Shown: positions 15,622-24,458, counted from the first letter of the stretch. The stretch is 28,100 nucleotides of DNA from Parashewanella sp049608225 (GCA_049608225.1 JBMYXI010000038.1:1-28100), one strand, 5' to 3'. Made by a program: numbers and translations. Notes: generated by a model not told the origin, from the letters alone.

Positions 15622-15822
15622 GGGCGTGTTGACCCTTCATGCTTATTTTTGCAGCGATAAATTGGTTGTTTTATGCAAGGCAGAGTTTGCGCGGTATAGC
15701 CACTCTACATAAACAAACGATAACGCAGCTGCTTACTTAGATGACTAAGCTTCACTGCTCGCGCCTTGAACAAGAAAGCGCTCAAACGGCACAAAATTTA
15801 ATCCATAAAGGTCAACATGCCC
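15622..15822 (+). mobile_element. MITE-like element, copy 1 (201 bp)
   Basis: The element starts GGGCGTGTTGACC and ends GGTCAACATGCCC, so the termini are imperfect inverted repeats of at least 13 bp. Both ends are flanked by TA, as expected for a two-base target duplication of the IS630/Tc1-mariner kind. It has no ORF. Internally it shares long blocks with the inverted copy at 27797-28100: GCAGCGATAAATTGGTT (15651-15667), ATGCAAGGCAGAG, ACATAAACAAACGATAACG and a block of 27 bases at 15731-15757. The right end meets the stop codon of the CopD-like gene. It fills most of the gap between convergent genes. Confidence 0.8.
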
Positions 15823-16265
15823 TAATAAAACCACCCAGTTCTGAACGAAACGCCAACCACAGCAAATAATACTGACACAATAGACACAGGGACAATATGC
15901 CAAGCCAAGGCTGTGACAGTTGATGGCGAAAGTTTAGGAATGATCCTTAGCCTTGCATCAAGCGCCAATACTGCCGTTATTGCGAGTAATATTAACTTAA
16001 TGCTGATTAATTTTGACATAGGATCAGCAAAATCAAACAACACCGAGCCTTTGGGTAGCATGATTTTGGCTAGATACATGCCTGTCATAACTTGAATTAA
16101 TAATGCTGGCATCCCTACTTTTTCATAACAGCTTTCAAACTGCTTTAAAAATGGTAAATCTTTATTCTTTATTGCATAAGGTAGAATTGAGCAAGCAAGA
16201 ATAATATGTCCGCCAGTCCAAATTGTTGCCGCTAATAGATGTAATGCAAGCGCTACGTTGTACAT
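15822..16265 (-). CDS. CopD-like integral membrane protein
   Basis: A 147-residue inner-membrane protein of the CopD-like family often named copper resistance protein D. Four membrane helices are visible: about 3-26 (ALALHLLAATIWTGGHIILA), 50-70 (GMPALLIQVMTGMYLAKIML), 84-103 (LISIKLILLAITAVLALDAR) and 120-142 (ALAWHIVPVSIVSVLFAVVG). His9, His20 and His125 in the membrane are candidate metal or heme ligands, a common feature of such proteins. A link to copper is by family name only. The start ATG at 16265 has no clear Shine-Dalgarno. The final base of the TAG stop is the first base of the MITE-like element; the C-terminus GVSFRTGWFY looks complete for the family. It is divergent from mfd. Confidence 0.75.
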   Translation of the reverse strand: MYNVALALHLLAATIWTGGHIILACSILPYAIKNKDLPFLKQFESCYEKVGMPALLIQVMTGMYLAKIMLPKGSVLFDFADPMSKLISIKLILLAITAVLALDARLRIIPKLSPSTVTALAWHIVPVSIVSVLFAVVGVSFRTGWFY

Positions 16266-16448
16266 TGAAAACCAAATAATAATGTCTCATTTGACAGCAC
16301 AATACCCGATAACCAGTTTCTGTAAATTGACTTAAAACAAGTTAGCATCCAAATATTTTTCATAGCTAAAAACCAAAATAAAATAAAGTTGTTAAGCGGA
16401 TGAATTGCAGTACAAACCCGTATACAATTAGGCAAATTTTCGTATTAC

Positions 16449-19400
16449 ATGACCAGTACCAATCAGATGTCACATTTTTCTGTATTAACGCCTCCGAAAA
16501 TCAAAAAAAACATTCGTAACCAATACATTGCTGCAGGTAATGGCGTCGCACGAGTAATGGTAATGGCGCAATTAACTCAGCAATATGACAAAACAACCTT
16601 GCTGGTCACCCCTGACAGCCCAACCGCCTTAGCACTTGAAAATGAGTTAACTTATTTACTCAAAAACAGTGATGTTGAGCTTTGCTTGTTTCCCGACAGA
16701 GAAACGCTGCCATATGATAATTTTTCCCCACATCAAGATCTTATTGCTCAGCGACTTGAAACACTTGCCAAATTGGCAGACAGTAAACAGCGATTGATTA
16801 TCGTACCAATTAATACCTTAATGGTTAAATTGCCGCCGAAATCCTTTTTAACTGGTAATGTACTTTTATTAAAAAATGGCGATAAATATCCGTTAACCAA
16901 TATGCGTCAACAATTGGTGGATACGGGTTATCATCATGTTGAACAAGTCTATGAACACGGCGAATTTGCCGTTCGTGGCTCAATTATTGATATCTTTCCT
17001 ACGGGTAGCAAACAGCCACTGCGAATTGAGTTATTTGATGACGAAATTGAATCGATCCGTTACTTTGATCCAGAAACTCAACGTTCAGAATCGAGTGTTG
17101 AACAAGTTAGAATGTTACCCGCAAAAGAGTTTCCGACAGACAATGAAGCGATAGAACTTTTCAGGCAGCACTATCGACGCCGTTTCGAGTCAACCAGCAA
17201 TGCTGCTGATTCTATCTACCAGCAAGTCAGCCGTAAGATATTGCCTGCTGGCATTGAAAATTACTTACCACTATTTTTTGATCAAACCGCGACACTGTTT
17301 GATTATTTACCTCAAGATTGTCAATTAATTACCCTTGGTGATATTGAAGGGGCCGCAAAGCAGCATTTTGCTGAAATTGAACAAAGGTTTGACAATCATA
17401 ACGTCAACCCACTGCGCCCGTTACTTGAGCCTAAAGAGCTTTATATTCTACTTGAGCAAATGTTCGCGTCATTCAAACCAATGTCACGCTTTCATTTCGA
17501 CAATGAAGCCAGCAATGACAAGTTTGCTACCGCCAACATTACTAGCTTGCCAGACATTAGTGCCAATCATAAGTTAAAACAACCGTTAGCGGCTTTGGCA
17601 GAATATCTTAAAACAGCAAAGCGAACGTTATTTATCGCAGAGTCAGAAGGACGACGAGAAGCCTTGCTGGAGTTACTGCAAACCATCAAGGTAAAGCCGA
17701 CGCGCTTTGAACACCTAAATGACTTTATCGATGCCAAAGATGACATAGGCATTGCGGTCGCGCCATTAAACCAAGGAGTAATTCTTCAACTTAAGGCAAA
17801 GCAGCAAGTTGGCATCATTTGCGAAACCGAGCTGTTTGGCCAGAAAATTCGCCAACAACGCCGCAGAGATAAACAAAGCCAAGTCAGCACAGATGCACTC
17901 ATCAAAAACTTAGCAGAGCTCAAAGTTGGCCAACCTGTCGTTCATTTAGAACATGGTGTCGGCTTATACCAAGGGTTAGAAACCTTAGACACTGGTGGTA
18001 TGGTTGCGGAGTATTTAAAGCTCGAATACGCATCAGGCGATAAACTTTACGTTCCAGTTAGCTCCTTGCATTTGATCAGCCGTTTTAGTGTGGGTAACGA
18101 TGACACCCCATCACTAAATAAGCTTGGTAATGAAACATGGGCGAAAGCCAAGAAAAAAGCCATCGAACGCATTCGCGATGTCGCAGCAGAATTACTGGAT
18201 GTATATGCTAGACGCCAAGCTCGCCCAGGTGATGCTTGCGAATTCAATGAGCAAGAATACGCACAATTTGCCAGCGGCTTTCCATTTGAAGAAACCGTCG
18301 ATCAAGAAACTGCGATTGAAGCTGTAATTAAAGATATGCGCTCAAAAACGTCAATGGATCGCCTCGTTTGTGGCGACGTAGGTTTTGGTAAAACTGAAGT
18401 AGCGATGCGTGCGGTTTTTGTGGCGGTGAATGCAGGTAAACAGGTGGTGATATTAGTCCCGACCACCCTACTTGCGCAGCAGCACTATGAAAACTTCAAA
18501 GATAGATTCGCTGACTGGCCATTTCGAATTGAAGTGTTATCTCGTTTTAAAACCGCTAAGCAACAGCAACAAGTATTAGCGGAGCTCGAAGCAGGAAAAG
18601 TGGATGTGGTGATCGGCACCCATAAGTTGATCCAAAGTGAAGCCAAGTTTGAGCAGCTCGGGTTATTGATCATCGATGAAGAGCATCGATTTGGTGTCAG
18701 ACAAAAAGAAAAAATTAAAGCATTAAAAGCCCATATCGACATTCTTACCATGACGGCAACACCCATTCCCAGAACCTTGAACATGGCAATGTCTGGTATG
18801 CGTGATTTATCCATTATTGCCACGCCCCCCGCCAAACGTTTAGCGGTCAAAACGTTCGTCAAAGAATATGATGCAGCAACAATACGAGAAGCCTTATTAC
18901 GTGAAATTTTGCGTGGTGGTCAGGTGTATTTTTTACACAATAATGTCGAAACAATAGAGAAATGTGCGCAAGAGATCAGTGAGCTGGTCCCCGAATCACG
19001 AGTCGTGGTTGCTCACGGCCAAATGCGCGAACGTGAACTCGAAAAGGTCATGTCCGACTTTTATCACCAAAAGTTTAATGTCTTGGTTTGTACCACGATT
19101 ATCGAAACGGGCATTGATGTTCCCAGCGCCAATACCATAGTAATGGATAGAGCCGACACACTCGGCTTGGCGCAATTACATCAATTACGAGGTCGTGTTG
19201 GACGTTCACATCACCAAGCTTATGCTTACTTGATGACACCAAATGTTAAACGCATGACCAAAGATGCCAGAAAGAGACTCGAAGCTATTAGTGAACTTGA
19301 GGACTTAGGGGCTGGTTTTATGCTGGCAACGCAAGATTTAGAAATTCGTGGCGCTGGTGAGCTCCTAGGTGAAGAACAAAGTGGGCACATTTCCAAAATC

Positions 19401-19946
19401 GGCTTTAATTTGTATATGGATTTGCTCGATAGTGCGGTTCACTCCCTAAAACAAGGCAAAGAACCGAGTTTAGATCAGATTATGAACCAACACAGTGACA
19501 TTGAACTTCGTATTCCTGCCCTACTTCCTGATGACTACGTCACTGACGTTAATATGCGTTTATCGCTTTATAAGCGAATAGCCAATTGCCAAACCGAATC
19601 TGCAATTAACGAGCTTAAAGTCGAATTTATTGATCGTTTCGGCCTACTACCTGAGCCTACAAAAAACTTGCTGGAATTAACCCTATTAAAACATCAAGCA
19701 ACCAAGTTGGGCACCAAGAAAATCGACATTCATAGCAAAGGTGGTAGTATAGAATTCTCAGAAAATCATAGCATTGACCCAAGTTTCATCATTGGGTTAT
19801 TGCAATCTCAGCCACAAATATATCGTATGGATGGTCCTAATAAACTGAAATTTTCAATGCCAGCTGAGTCACATTCCGACAGATTAAAACTGGCAAAGTT
19901 AATGCTTAATGAGTTTTCTCAACACACAGAACTGGAGAACAGCTAA
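16449..19946 (+). CDS. mfd: Transcription-repair coupling factor
   Basis: Mfd recognises RNA polymerase stalled at a lesion, pushes it off with ATP-driven translocation and recruits UvrA. The 1165-residue length is slightly above the E. coli protein. Domains in order: a UvrB-like N-terminal module (about 20-350, with FPDRETLPYDNFSPH), a linker domain, the RNA-polymerase interaction domain (about 485-560, GQPVVHLEHGVGLYQG and YVPVSSLHLI), the translocase core with Walker A GDVGFGKTE (about 642), the DEEHRFG box (about 742), TATPIPRTL, and the RecG-like TRG region with QLRGRVGRS, and the C-terminal UvrA-masking domain. The ATG at 16449 has a poor Shine-Dalgarno; an ATG six codons later is possible. 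The stop abuts the csiV start, so they form an operon. Confidence 0.98.
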   Translation: MTSTNQMSHFSVLTPPKIKKNIRNQYIAAGNGVARVMVMAQLTQQYDKTTLLVTPDSPTALALENELTYLLKNSDVELCLFPDRETLPYDNFSPHQDLIAQRLETLAKLADSKQRLIIVPINTLMVKLPPKSFLTGNVLLLKNGDKYPLTNMRQQLVDTGYHHVEQVYEHGEFAVRGSIIDIFPTGSKQPLRIELFDDEIESIRYFDPETQRSESSVEQVRMLPAKEFPTDNEAIELFRQHYRRRFESTSNAADSIYQQVSRKILPAGIENYLPLFFDQTATLFDYLPQDCQLITLGDIEGAAKQHFAEIEQRFDNHNVNPLRPLLEPKELYILLEQMFASFKPMSRFHFDNEASNDKFATANITSLPDISANHKLKQPLAALAEYLKTAKRTLFIAESEGRREALLELLQTIKVKPTRFEHLNDFIDAKDDIGIAVAPLNQGVILQLKAKQQVGIICETELFGQKIRQQRRRDKQSQVSTDALIKNLAELKVGQPVVHLEHGVGLYQGLETLDTGGMVAEYLKLEYASGDKLYVPVSSLHLISRFSVGNDDTPSLNKLGNETWAKAKKKAIERIRDVAAELLDVYARRQARPGDACEFNEQEYAQFASGFPFEETVDQETAIEAVIKDMRSKTSMDRLVCGDVGFGKTEVAMRAVFVAVNAGKQVVILVPTTLLAQQHYENFKDRFADWPFRIEVLSRFKTAKQQQQVLAELEAGKVDVVIGTHKLIQSEAKFEQLGLLIIDEEHRFGVRQKEKIKALKAHIDILTMTATPIPRTLNMAMSGMRDLSIIATPPAKRLAVKTFVKEYDAATIREALLREILRGGQVYFLHNNVETIEKCAQEISELVPESRVVVAHGQMRERELEKVMSDFYHQKFNVLVCTTIIETGIDVPSANTIVMDRADTLGLAQLHQLRGRVGRSHHQAYAYLMTPNVKRMTKDARKRLEAISELEDLGAGFMLATQDLEIRGAGELLGEEQSGHISKIGFNLYMDLLDSAVHSLKQGKEPSLDQIMNQHSDIELRIPALLPDDYVTDVNMRLSLYKRIANCQTESAINELKVEFIDRFGLLPEPTKNLLELTLLKHQATKLGTKKIDIHSKGGSIEFSENHSIDPSFIIGLLQSQPQIYRMDGPNKLKFSMPAESHSDRLKLAKLMLNEFSQHTELENS

Positions 19947-21014
19947 GTGCTACGTTTAGCCTGTATTGCAAGTCTCATTTTACTGTCCTTAACGGTTCAG
20001 GCAGCCAAGCCTGAACGTTGGTTTGAAGTCGAAGTTTATGTATTCAAACGCAATATTGACACTATAGAGCAGTGGTCAGATAAAATGATACCCGTCAAAT
20101 TGCGTGGTAATGTCGATTTGATCAGCCCTATCGTCGAAACAGAACATGAAATAACACCAGCAATTACATGTCACCAACAAGATTTAAGCTATTTTTATCA
20201 TTCACAGTTAAGTGACGATCAGATCGGCAGTTCGCTAATGAACGATTGTATTGAACAACAAGCAGTGACAGAGCATCGTTATCCAGTACAGATCCCGTTA
20301 AATATCGCCGCATTAGAAGCACCCATTGTTTATCAAGGCGATGCTCCGACGTTACTGGATTTACCACAAAACCAATTTGCAGACATCATCAAAAAGGTAT
20401 CTGCGCAACCAGATATAGAAAGTCTGCTGCACTTAACTTGGCAGCAAGCCATGTTGCCTCAACGACGCTCAAAGGCTGTGCATCTATTCGCTGGAAAGGA
20501 CTTCAGTAGTGAATATCAACAAGATGGACTGCCAATTGTAACTAAAAGCGAGTTAACAGAAACAGAAAATACCGCTGTTAATGCAAACGATACAACAAAC
20601 AAAAGCGTTAACCTGCGCTCATCTGAAGCAACTGAAAGATCAGCAATCATTACCAATGAAGAGTCACCCGCCCCCCCCATTTGGCAACTTGATGGCAAAT
20701 TGAATATTTATTTACAACATTATCTGTATATTCAAACCGATCTGCGATTAAGAGAAGTTGGGGCGCTACCGAAAGCGGATATGAATGATGATCAAAATCC
20801 CTCATTTAATGTTGCATCATCACCATTAACTGACACTCAGCAACCGCAATCAGAACAAGCTGCACAACCTTTTTTGTATTCAATTCCATTAATACAAAAC
20901 CGTCGAGTCCGTAGCAATGAAATTCATTATTTTGATCATCCGAAAATGGGAATGATCATTCAGATAAGAAAAATGCCGCAGCCAGAAATAAAGCCCATTG
21001 AACAACAGCAGTGA
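19947..21014 (+). CDS. csiV: CsiV-family peptidoglycan-binding periplasmic protein
   Basis: This 355-residue exported protein resembles CsiV, which in Vibrio cholerae binds peptidoglycan and supports PBP1A activity with LpoA. It has a clear signal peptide (MLRLACIASLILLSLTVQA, cleavage probably after residue 19), then the family opening RWFEVEVYVFKR, an N-terminal domain with two cysteines (ITCHQQ and NDCIEQ) that could form a disulfide, a Thr/Asn/Ser-rich linker (about 195-240), and a conserved C-terminal part (LNIYLQHYLYIQTDLRLRE and RRVRSNEIHYFDHPKMGM). The GTG start directly follows the mfd stop, with GGAG about ten bases upstream, so it is co-translated with mfd. An 8-C run in the linker is a possible slippage site. 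It converges with ycfP. Confidence 0.85.
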   Translation: MLRLACIASLILLSLTVQAAKPERWFEVEVYVFKRNIDTIEQWSDKMIPVKLRGNVDLISPIVETEHEITPAITCHQQDLSYFYHSQLSDDQIGSSLMNDCIEQQAVTEHRYPVQIPLNIAALEAPIVYQGDAPTLLDLPQNQFADIIKKVSAQPDIESLLHLTWQQAMLPQRRSKAVHLFAGKDFSSEYQQDGLPIVTKSELTETENTAVNANDTTNKSVNLRSSEATERSAIITNEESPAPPIWQLDGKLNIYLQHYLYIQTDLRLREVGALPKADMNDDQNPSFNVASSPLTDTQQPQSEQAAQPFLYSIPLIQNRRVRSNEIHYFDHPKMGMIIQIRKMPQPEIKPIEQQQ

Positions 21015-21025
21015 ACTCCTATTTT

Positions 21026-21571
21026 TTAAATAACTTGTTGTTTAAAAATATTAATATCAGTTAAATGGGCTGATAACGACTTGAATTTATGCTGCTGATG
21101 TTCATCCCAAATGATAGAATAATATTGCGCCAACTCTTGTGCAGCTTGCTTACTATCGAGCACTTCATCAGTGCGTGACAAAATGCATAAGGCACGCATT
21201 TTGTTTTTATTGCGAAACCCACTGACACATTTACTGGCGATATCTTGATATTCTTCAGGACGATCTATCTTACCTTGCATGTTGTGTTCTGGGTGAAGGT
21301 TAGGATTGATCATTACCGATTTTAATCCACATAGAAAACCAACTCTTTCAGCCCAATAACCACCTAATCCTACCCCAATAATTAATGGCGAACTGTCTTC
21401 GCTCAACCGAACTTGCTTAGCAACATCATTCAATATGTATTGCATATCATTTTTAGGATGAAGCGTGCTATAGCTGATCAAGCGAATATCATCATCAATA
21501 AATTGCAGTTGGCGCATTTTTTCATGATTACCAGAACTTGTCGCATCAAAGCCGTGGAGATATAAAATCAT
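21026..21571 (-). CDS. ycfP: YcfP-family alpha/beta-hydrolase-like protein (UPF0227)
   Basis: A 181-residue protein of the YcfP family with an alpha/beta-hydrolase fold; its substrate is unknown. It matches E. coli YcfP closely: MILYLHGFDATSSGNHEK at the start, the nucleophile-elbow region GVGLGGYWAERVGFLCG, where the usual Ser is Gly-Leu-Gly, GKIDRPEEYQDIASKCV in the middle and WDEHQQHKFKSL near the end. The lack of a Ser in the elbow is a family feature and makes a classical esterase reaction doubtful. I chose the ATG at 21571, with GGATAATAAG upstream, over a TTG at 21583, because it gives the E. coli N-terminus. It follows nagZ by 76 bases on the same strand, as in E. coli. Confidence 0.93.
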   Translation of the reverse strand: MILYLHGFDATSSGNHEKMRQLQFIDDDIRLISYSTLHPKNDMQYILNDVAKQVRLSEDSSPLIIGVGLGGYWAERVGFLCGLKSVMINPNLHPEHNMQGKIDRPEEYQDIASKCVSGFRNKNKMRALCILSRTDEVLDSKQAAQELAQYYSIIWDEHQQHKFKSLSAHLTDINIFKQQVI

Positions 21572-21647
21572 CTTATTATCCAATACAATAAATAATTCAA
21601 TAAACTATCAATCAATCGACACCAACGCTTTGAAGCACATCAAAGAA

Positions 21648-22655
21648 TCAAAAACTGTTAGCGACGATTTGGCGAGCCTGTTGCCAGCGAACCTCGTTAT
21701 CCAACGCTTTGAGCACTTGCTTATGATCTGGTTTTAATAAGCTTGCAGGAAAACGTGGCGCATCATCTGGCCAGCTAAAGTCAGCCAATAATAATTTAAC
21801 TGCATCTGGGTTATTACACACCAGTATCATGTCACAGCCCGCAGTTAGCGCAGCTTGTGCACGTTCTAAAAAGTCACCCGCAACCGACGCGCCTTTCATT
21901 CCTAGATCATCGGAAAAAATCACCCCATTGAAACCGAGCTCGTTTCTTAATATATCTTGCAACCAAAAGCTTGAGAAACCCGCAGGCTTGTCGTCTAATT
22001 GCGAGTAGATCACATGAGCGGGCATAATACCTCTCAATTTACTGTTAGAGATATGCGCTTTAAAAGGCAACATGTCTTGTTCAAAAATGGCCTGTTTATC
22101 ACGATTATCTTTGGAGATGGCTATATGAGAATCAGCTTGAACACTGCCGTGCCCAGGGAAATGCTTACCAACGGCTCCCATGCCTGCATCGGTTAACCCA
22201 TCAATGAAAGCATCAGACAGCAAAGTAACCATTTGAGGTTCATCCGCAAAGGCGCGTGTGCCAATCACGTCACTAATACCATTAATATCCAGCACAGGTG
22301 CAAAGCTTAAATCGATATCACAAGCGAGTAACTCGATAGCCATCAAAAAGCCAAGCTCTCGTGCCCACTTTACTGCTTGTTGTTTGTCGTTATTTGCCGT
22401 TGGTAGAATCGCCCCCATAGCAGGTATGTGAGTAAATTCTTTAATAAAACGTTGTACTCGTCCACCTTCATGATCAACCGCAATCAATAGCTCTGGTCGT
22501 ACATGGCGGATAGACTTAACCAATTGTATTAACTGTTTTTTATTGTCGTAGTTACGACTAAATAAAATAACACCACCGACTTTAGGATGTTGTAATAACG
22601 AAATTTCGTTATCTAGAAGTACAGTTCCTTCTAGATCTAACATTAAATAACTCAC
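21648..22655 (-). CDS. nagZ: Beta-N-acetylglucosaminidase NagZ (peptidoglycan recycling)
   Basis: NagZ removes GlcNAc from GlcNAc-anhydroMur-peptides in the cytoplasm during cell-wall recycling, and in many species it influences AmpC induction. It is a glycoside hydrolase family 3 protein of 335 residues, near the E. coli length. Visible sites: VDHEGGRVQRF (60-70), the GKHFPGHG loop (163-170) followed by the catalytic Asp175-His177 dyad in ADSHIA, and the nucleophile Asp249 in FSDDLGM. The frame is open to 22721, but the best start is GTG at 22655: GAGG lies six bases upstream and the product begins MSYLMLDLEG like other NagZ proteins. ycfP follows downstream, probably in the same transcript. 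Confidence 0.95.
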   Translation of the reverse strand: MSYLMLDLEGTVLLDNEISLLQHPKVGGVILFSRNYDNKKQLIQLVKSIRHVRPELLIAVDHEGGRVQRFIKEFTHIPAMGAILPTANNDKQQAVKWARELGFLMAIELLACDIDLSFAPVLDINGISDVIGTRAFADEPQMVTLLSDAFIDGLTDAGMGAVGKHFPGHGSVQADSHIAISKDNRDKQAIFEQDMLPFKAHISNSKLRGIMPAHVIYSQLDDKPAGFSSFWLQDILRNELGFNGVIFSDDLGMKGASVAGDFLERAQAALTAGCDMILVCNNPDAVKLLLADFSWPDDAPRFPASLLKPDHKQVLKALDNEVRWQQARQIVANSF

Positions 22656-22815
22656 AGCTAGCCTCAAATGCATTGGCGTAAAAGAATAGATTATTAAGTC
22701 ATAAATGCCTGACAGAAGCAATTGACTGTAACACCTTGAAGTTAACCTATTAAATTGCGAATAGAGCGTGATTAATGCTCAGTTTGTTTGCAACATAGCT
22801 AATCTGAACATGATT

Positions 22816-22832
22816 CATTAGAAATACTAATG
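22816..22832. promoter_or_regulatory. Dyad upstream of the sdaA promoter candidate
   Basis: CATTAG (22816-22821) and CTAATG (22827-22832) form a perfect 6-bp dyad with a 5-base AT spacer. It lies about 20 bases upstream of the CRP-like site. A regulator site is possible; no protein can be assigned. Confidence 0.3.
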
Positions 22833-22851
22833 TTATTACCATGATGATTTG

Positions 22852-22892
22852 TGTGATACTTGTCACTATCAGTGTGAATCAAACGCTATAAT
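22852..22892 (+). promoter_or_regulatory. Candidate class II CRP-dependent promoter for sdaA
   Basis: TGTGA-TACTTG-TCACT (22852-22867) matches the CRP consensus TGTGA-N6-TCACA except for the last base. A perfect TATAAT lies at 22887-22892, with no good -35. A start about 7-9 bases after the -10 would put the CRP site centre near -40 to -42, the class II geometry where CRP replaces -35 recognition. The leader to sdaA would be about 180 bases. Confidence 0.5.
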
Positions 22893-23081
22893 TAAAATTA
22901 TAATAAACCCGTTACCAATGGAAATGCTCTACTTCAGTGTACATTCTTTTTTGTGACATTAACTCAAAAGAATTCCAATATTCCTTCACTTATGCATTGC
23001 AAAGAATATACGCTGATAAAATTCTTAAACAGGCAAATTCGTTGAACGGGTATAGAAAATATATTTAAAAGGCTTGCAATA

Positions 23082-24458
23082 ATGATAAGTGTATTCGACA
23101 TTTTCAAGATCGGTATCGGCCCATCTAGCTCACATACTGTGGGTCCAATGAAGGCGGGTAAAGAGTTTATCCAATTAATTGAAGATAAAGGCCTTATGGA
23201 CTCTATGGATGAATTAAGATCTGATTTATTTGGTTCATTAGGACAAACTGGTAAAGGTCATGGAACAGGTAAAGCGGTAATTCTAGGCCTTATGGGCGAA
23301 GCACCAGAATCTGTCGATACCGATACGATTGAAGCGACTTTAAAAGCCGTCGCTGAAGACGAAAAACTCATCCTTGCATCAGGAAAAGCCGTTGACTTCA
23401 CTCGTGAGAATGGCATCACTTATCACAGAACTAAAAGTTTGCCAGCTCACGCCAATGCGATGACACTGTACGCATATTCCGCTGGAGAAATCATCTTTGA
23501 ACGTACCTATTACTCTGTTGGTGGCGGCTTTATTTTAGATGAAGATCAAATTGCACAACAAGATGCATCACCAGCTGAACCAATGACAGCTGCGCCTTTT
23601 GATTTTCATAGTGCCACAGAGCTACTGGAGTTATGCAGTCAAAATGGCTTATCTATTTCAGCATTAATGATGAAAAATGAACTAACTCTTGCAAATGATA
23701 CTGAAATTCGCAACCAACTTTGGCACATCTGGCAGACCATGAAAACCTGTATAGAACGTGGCTACCAAAAAGAAGGGCTACTACCTGGAGGCTTGAAATT
23801 ACGTCGTAGAGCACCAGCTCTTTATCGTCGCTTAAAGTCGGAAGGCAAAACATGTAATGATCCATTAAGTGCTATTGATTGGGTTGATTTATTTGCGTTA
23901 TCAGTCAACGAACAGAACGCCGCAGGTGATCGCGTAGTGACAGCACCAACCAATGGCGCTGCAGGGATTATCCCAGCAGTTTTATGCTATTACGACACCT
24001 TTGTTGAAACCGTCGATCATGACTTAGCCTCACGATTTCTACTCACCGCTGCAGCTATTGGTATTCTTTATAAAAAGAACGCATCAATTTCTGGCGCTGA
24101 AGTAGGCTGTCAGGGTGAAGTCGGCGTTGCCTGCTCGATGGCGGCAGGCGCATTAACCGAAATTATGGGTGGCACAGTTGAACAAGTTGAAAATGCCGCC
24201 GAAATCGGTATGGAACATAACTTAGGCTTAACTTGTGATCCTGTTGGCGGTCTAGTGCAAGTACCTTGCATTGAACGTAATGCCATGGGTGCGATGAAAG
24301 CAATCAATGCTTCGCGCATGGCCCTAAAAGGTGATGGTAATGGTAAAGTCACACTGGATAAAGTCATCAAAACCATGATGGATACAGGATTAGATATGCG
24401 CAGTAAATACAAAGAAACCGCCCAAGGTGGTCTCGCTGTTAATATCGTTGAGTGCTAA
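23082..24458 (+). CDS. sdaA: L-serine ammonia-lyase (4Fe-4S, single chain)
   Basis: This enzyme deaminates L-serine to pyruvate and ammonia with a 4Fe-4S cluster as Lewis acid. The 458-residue protein joins the beta domain (about 1-155, starting MISVFDIFKIGIGPSSSHT) to the catalytic alpha domain (about 175-458). Cluster ligands are Cys343 (EVGCQGE), Cys385 (GLTCDPVGG) and Cys396 (QVPCIERN). The protein ends in Cys458 (VNIVEC); in the Legionella pneumophila enzyme the C-terminal cysteine at the same number caps the fourth iron in the resting state, so the same tail-in-active-site control is likely here. The ATG at 23082 has AAAAGG about nine bases upstream. It is transcribed alone; see the CRP-like promoter upstream. 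Confidence 0.96.
   Translation: MISVFDIFKIGIGPSSSHTVGPMKAGKEFIQLIEDKGLMDSMDELRSDLFGSLGQTGKGHGTGKAVILGLMGEAPESVDTDTIEATLKAVAEDEKLILASGKAVDFTRENGITYHRTKSLPAHANAMTLYAYSAGEIIFERTYYSVGGGFILDEDQIAQQDASPAEPMTAAPFDFHSATELLELCSQNGLSISALMMKNELTLANDTEIRNQLWHIWQTMKTCIERGYQKEGLLPGGLKLRRRAPALYRRLKSEGKTCNDPLSAIDWVDLFALSVNEQNAAGDRVVTAPTNGAAGIIPAVLCYYDTFVETVDHDLASRFLLTAAAIGILYKKNASISGAEVGCQGEVGVACSMAAGALTEIMGGTVEQVENAAEIGMEHNLGLTCDPVGGLVQVPCIERNAMGAMKAINASRMALKGDGNGKVTLDKVIKTMMDTGLDMRSKYKETAQGGLAVNIVEC

Larger units (their letters stand above)
22656..23081. other. 426-bp divergent intergenic region between nagZ and sdaA
   Basis: No gene is seen here. It contains a dyad CATTAG-AAATA-CTAATG (22816-22832), a candidate CRP site with a TATAAT box (22852-22892), and about 180 bases of AT-rich sequence between that promoter and sdaA without an obvious small ORF or strong hairpin. 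The nagZ promoter must lie on the other strand in the first part; no consensus was recognised. Confidence 0.6.

Noticed and set aside
15597..15821. Structured RNA or tRNA-like gene in the gap after gene C
   Set aside because: The sequence has terminal inverted repeats and a second dispersed copy, which fits a MITE-like element better; no cloverleaf with a usable anticodon was found.
22656..22721. Longer N-terminus for NagZ (357 residues)
   Set aside because: The GTG at 22655 has a good GAGG six bases upstream and yields the family N-terminus; the upstream part is hydrophobic and unlike NagZ.
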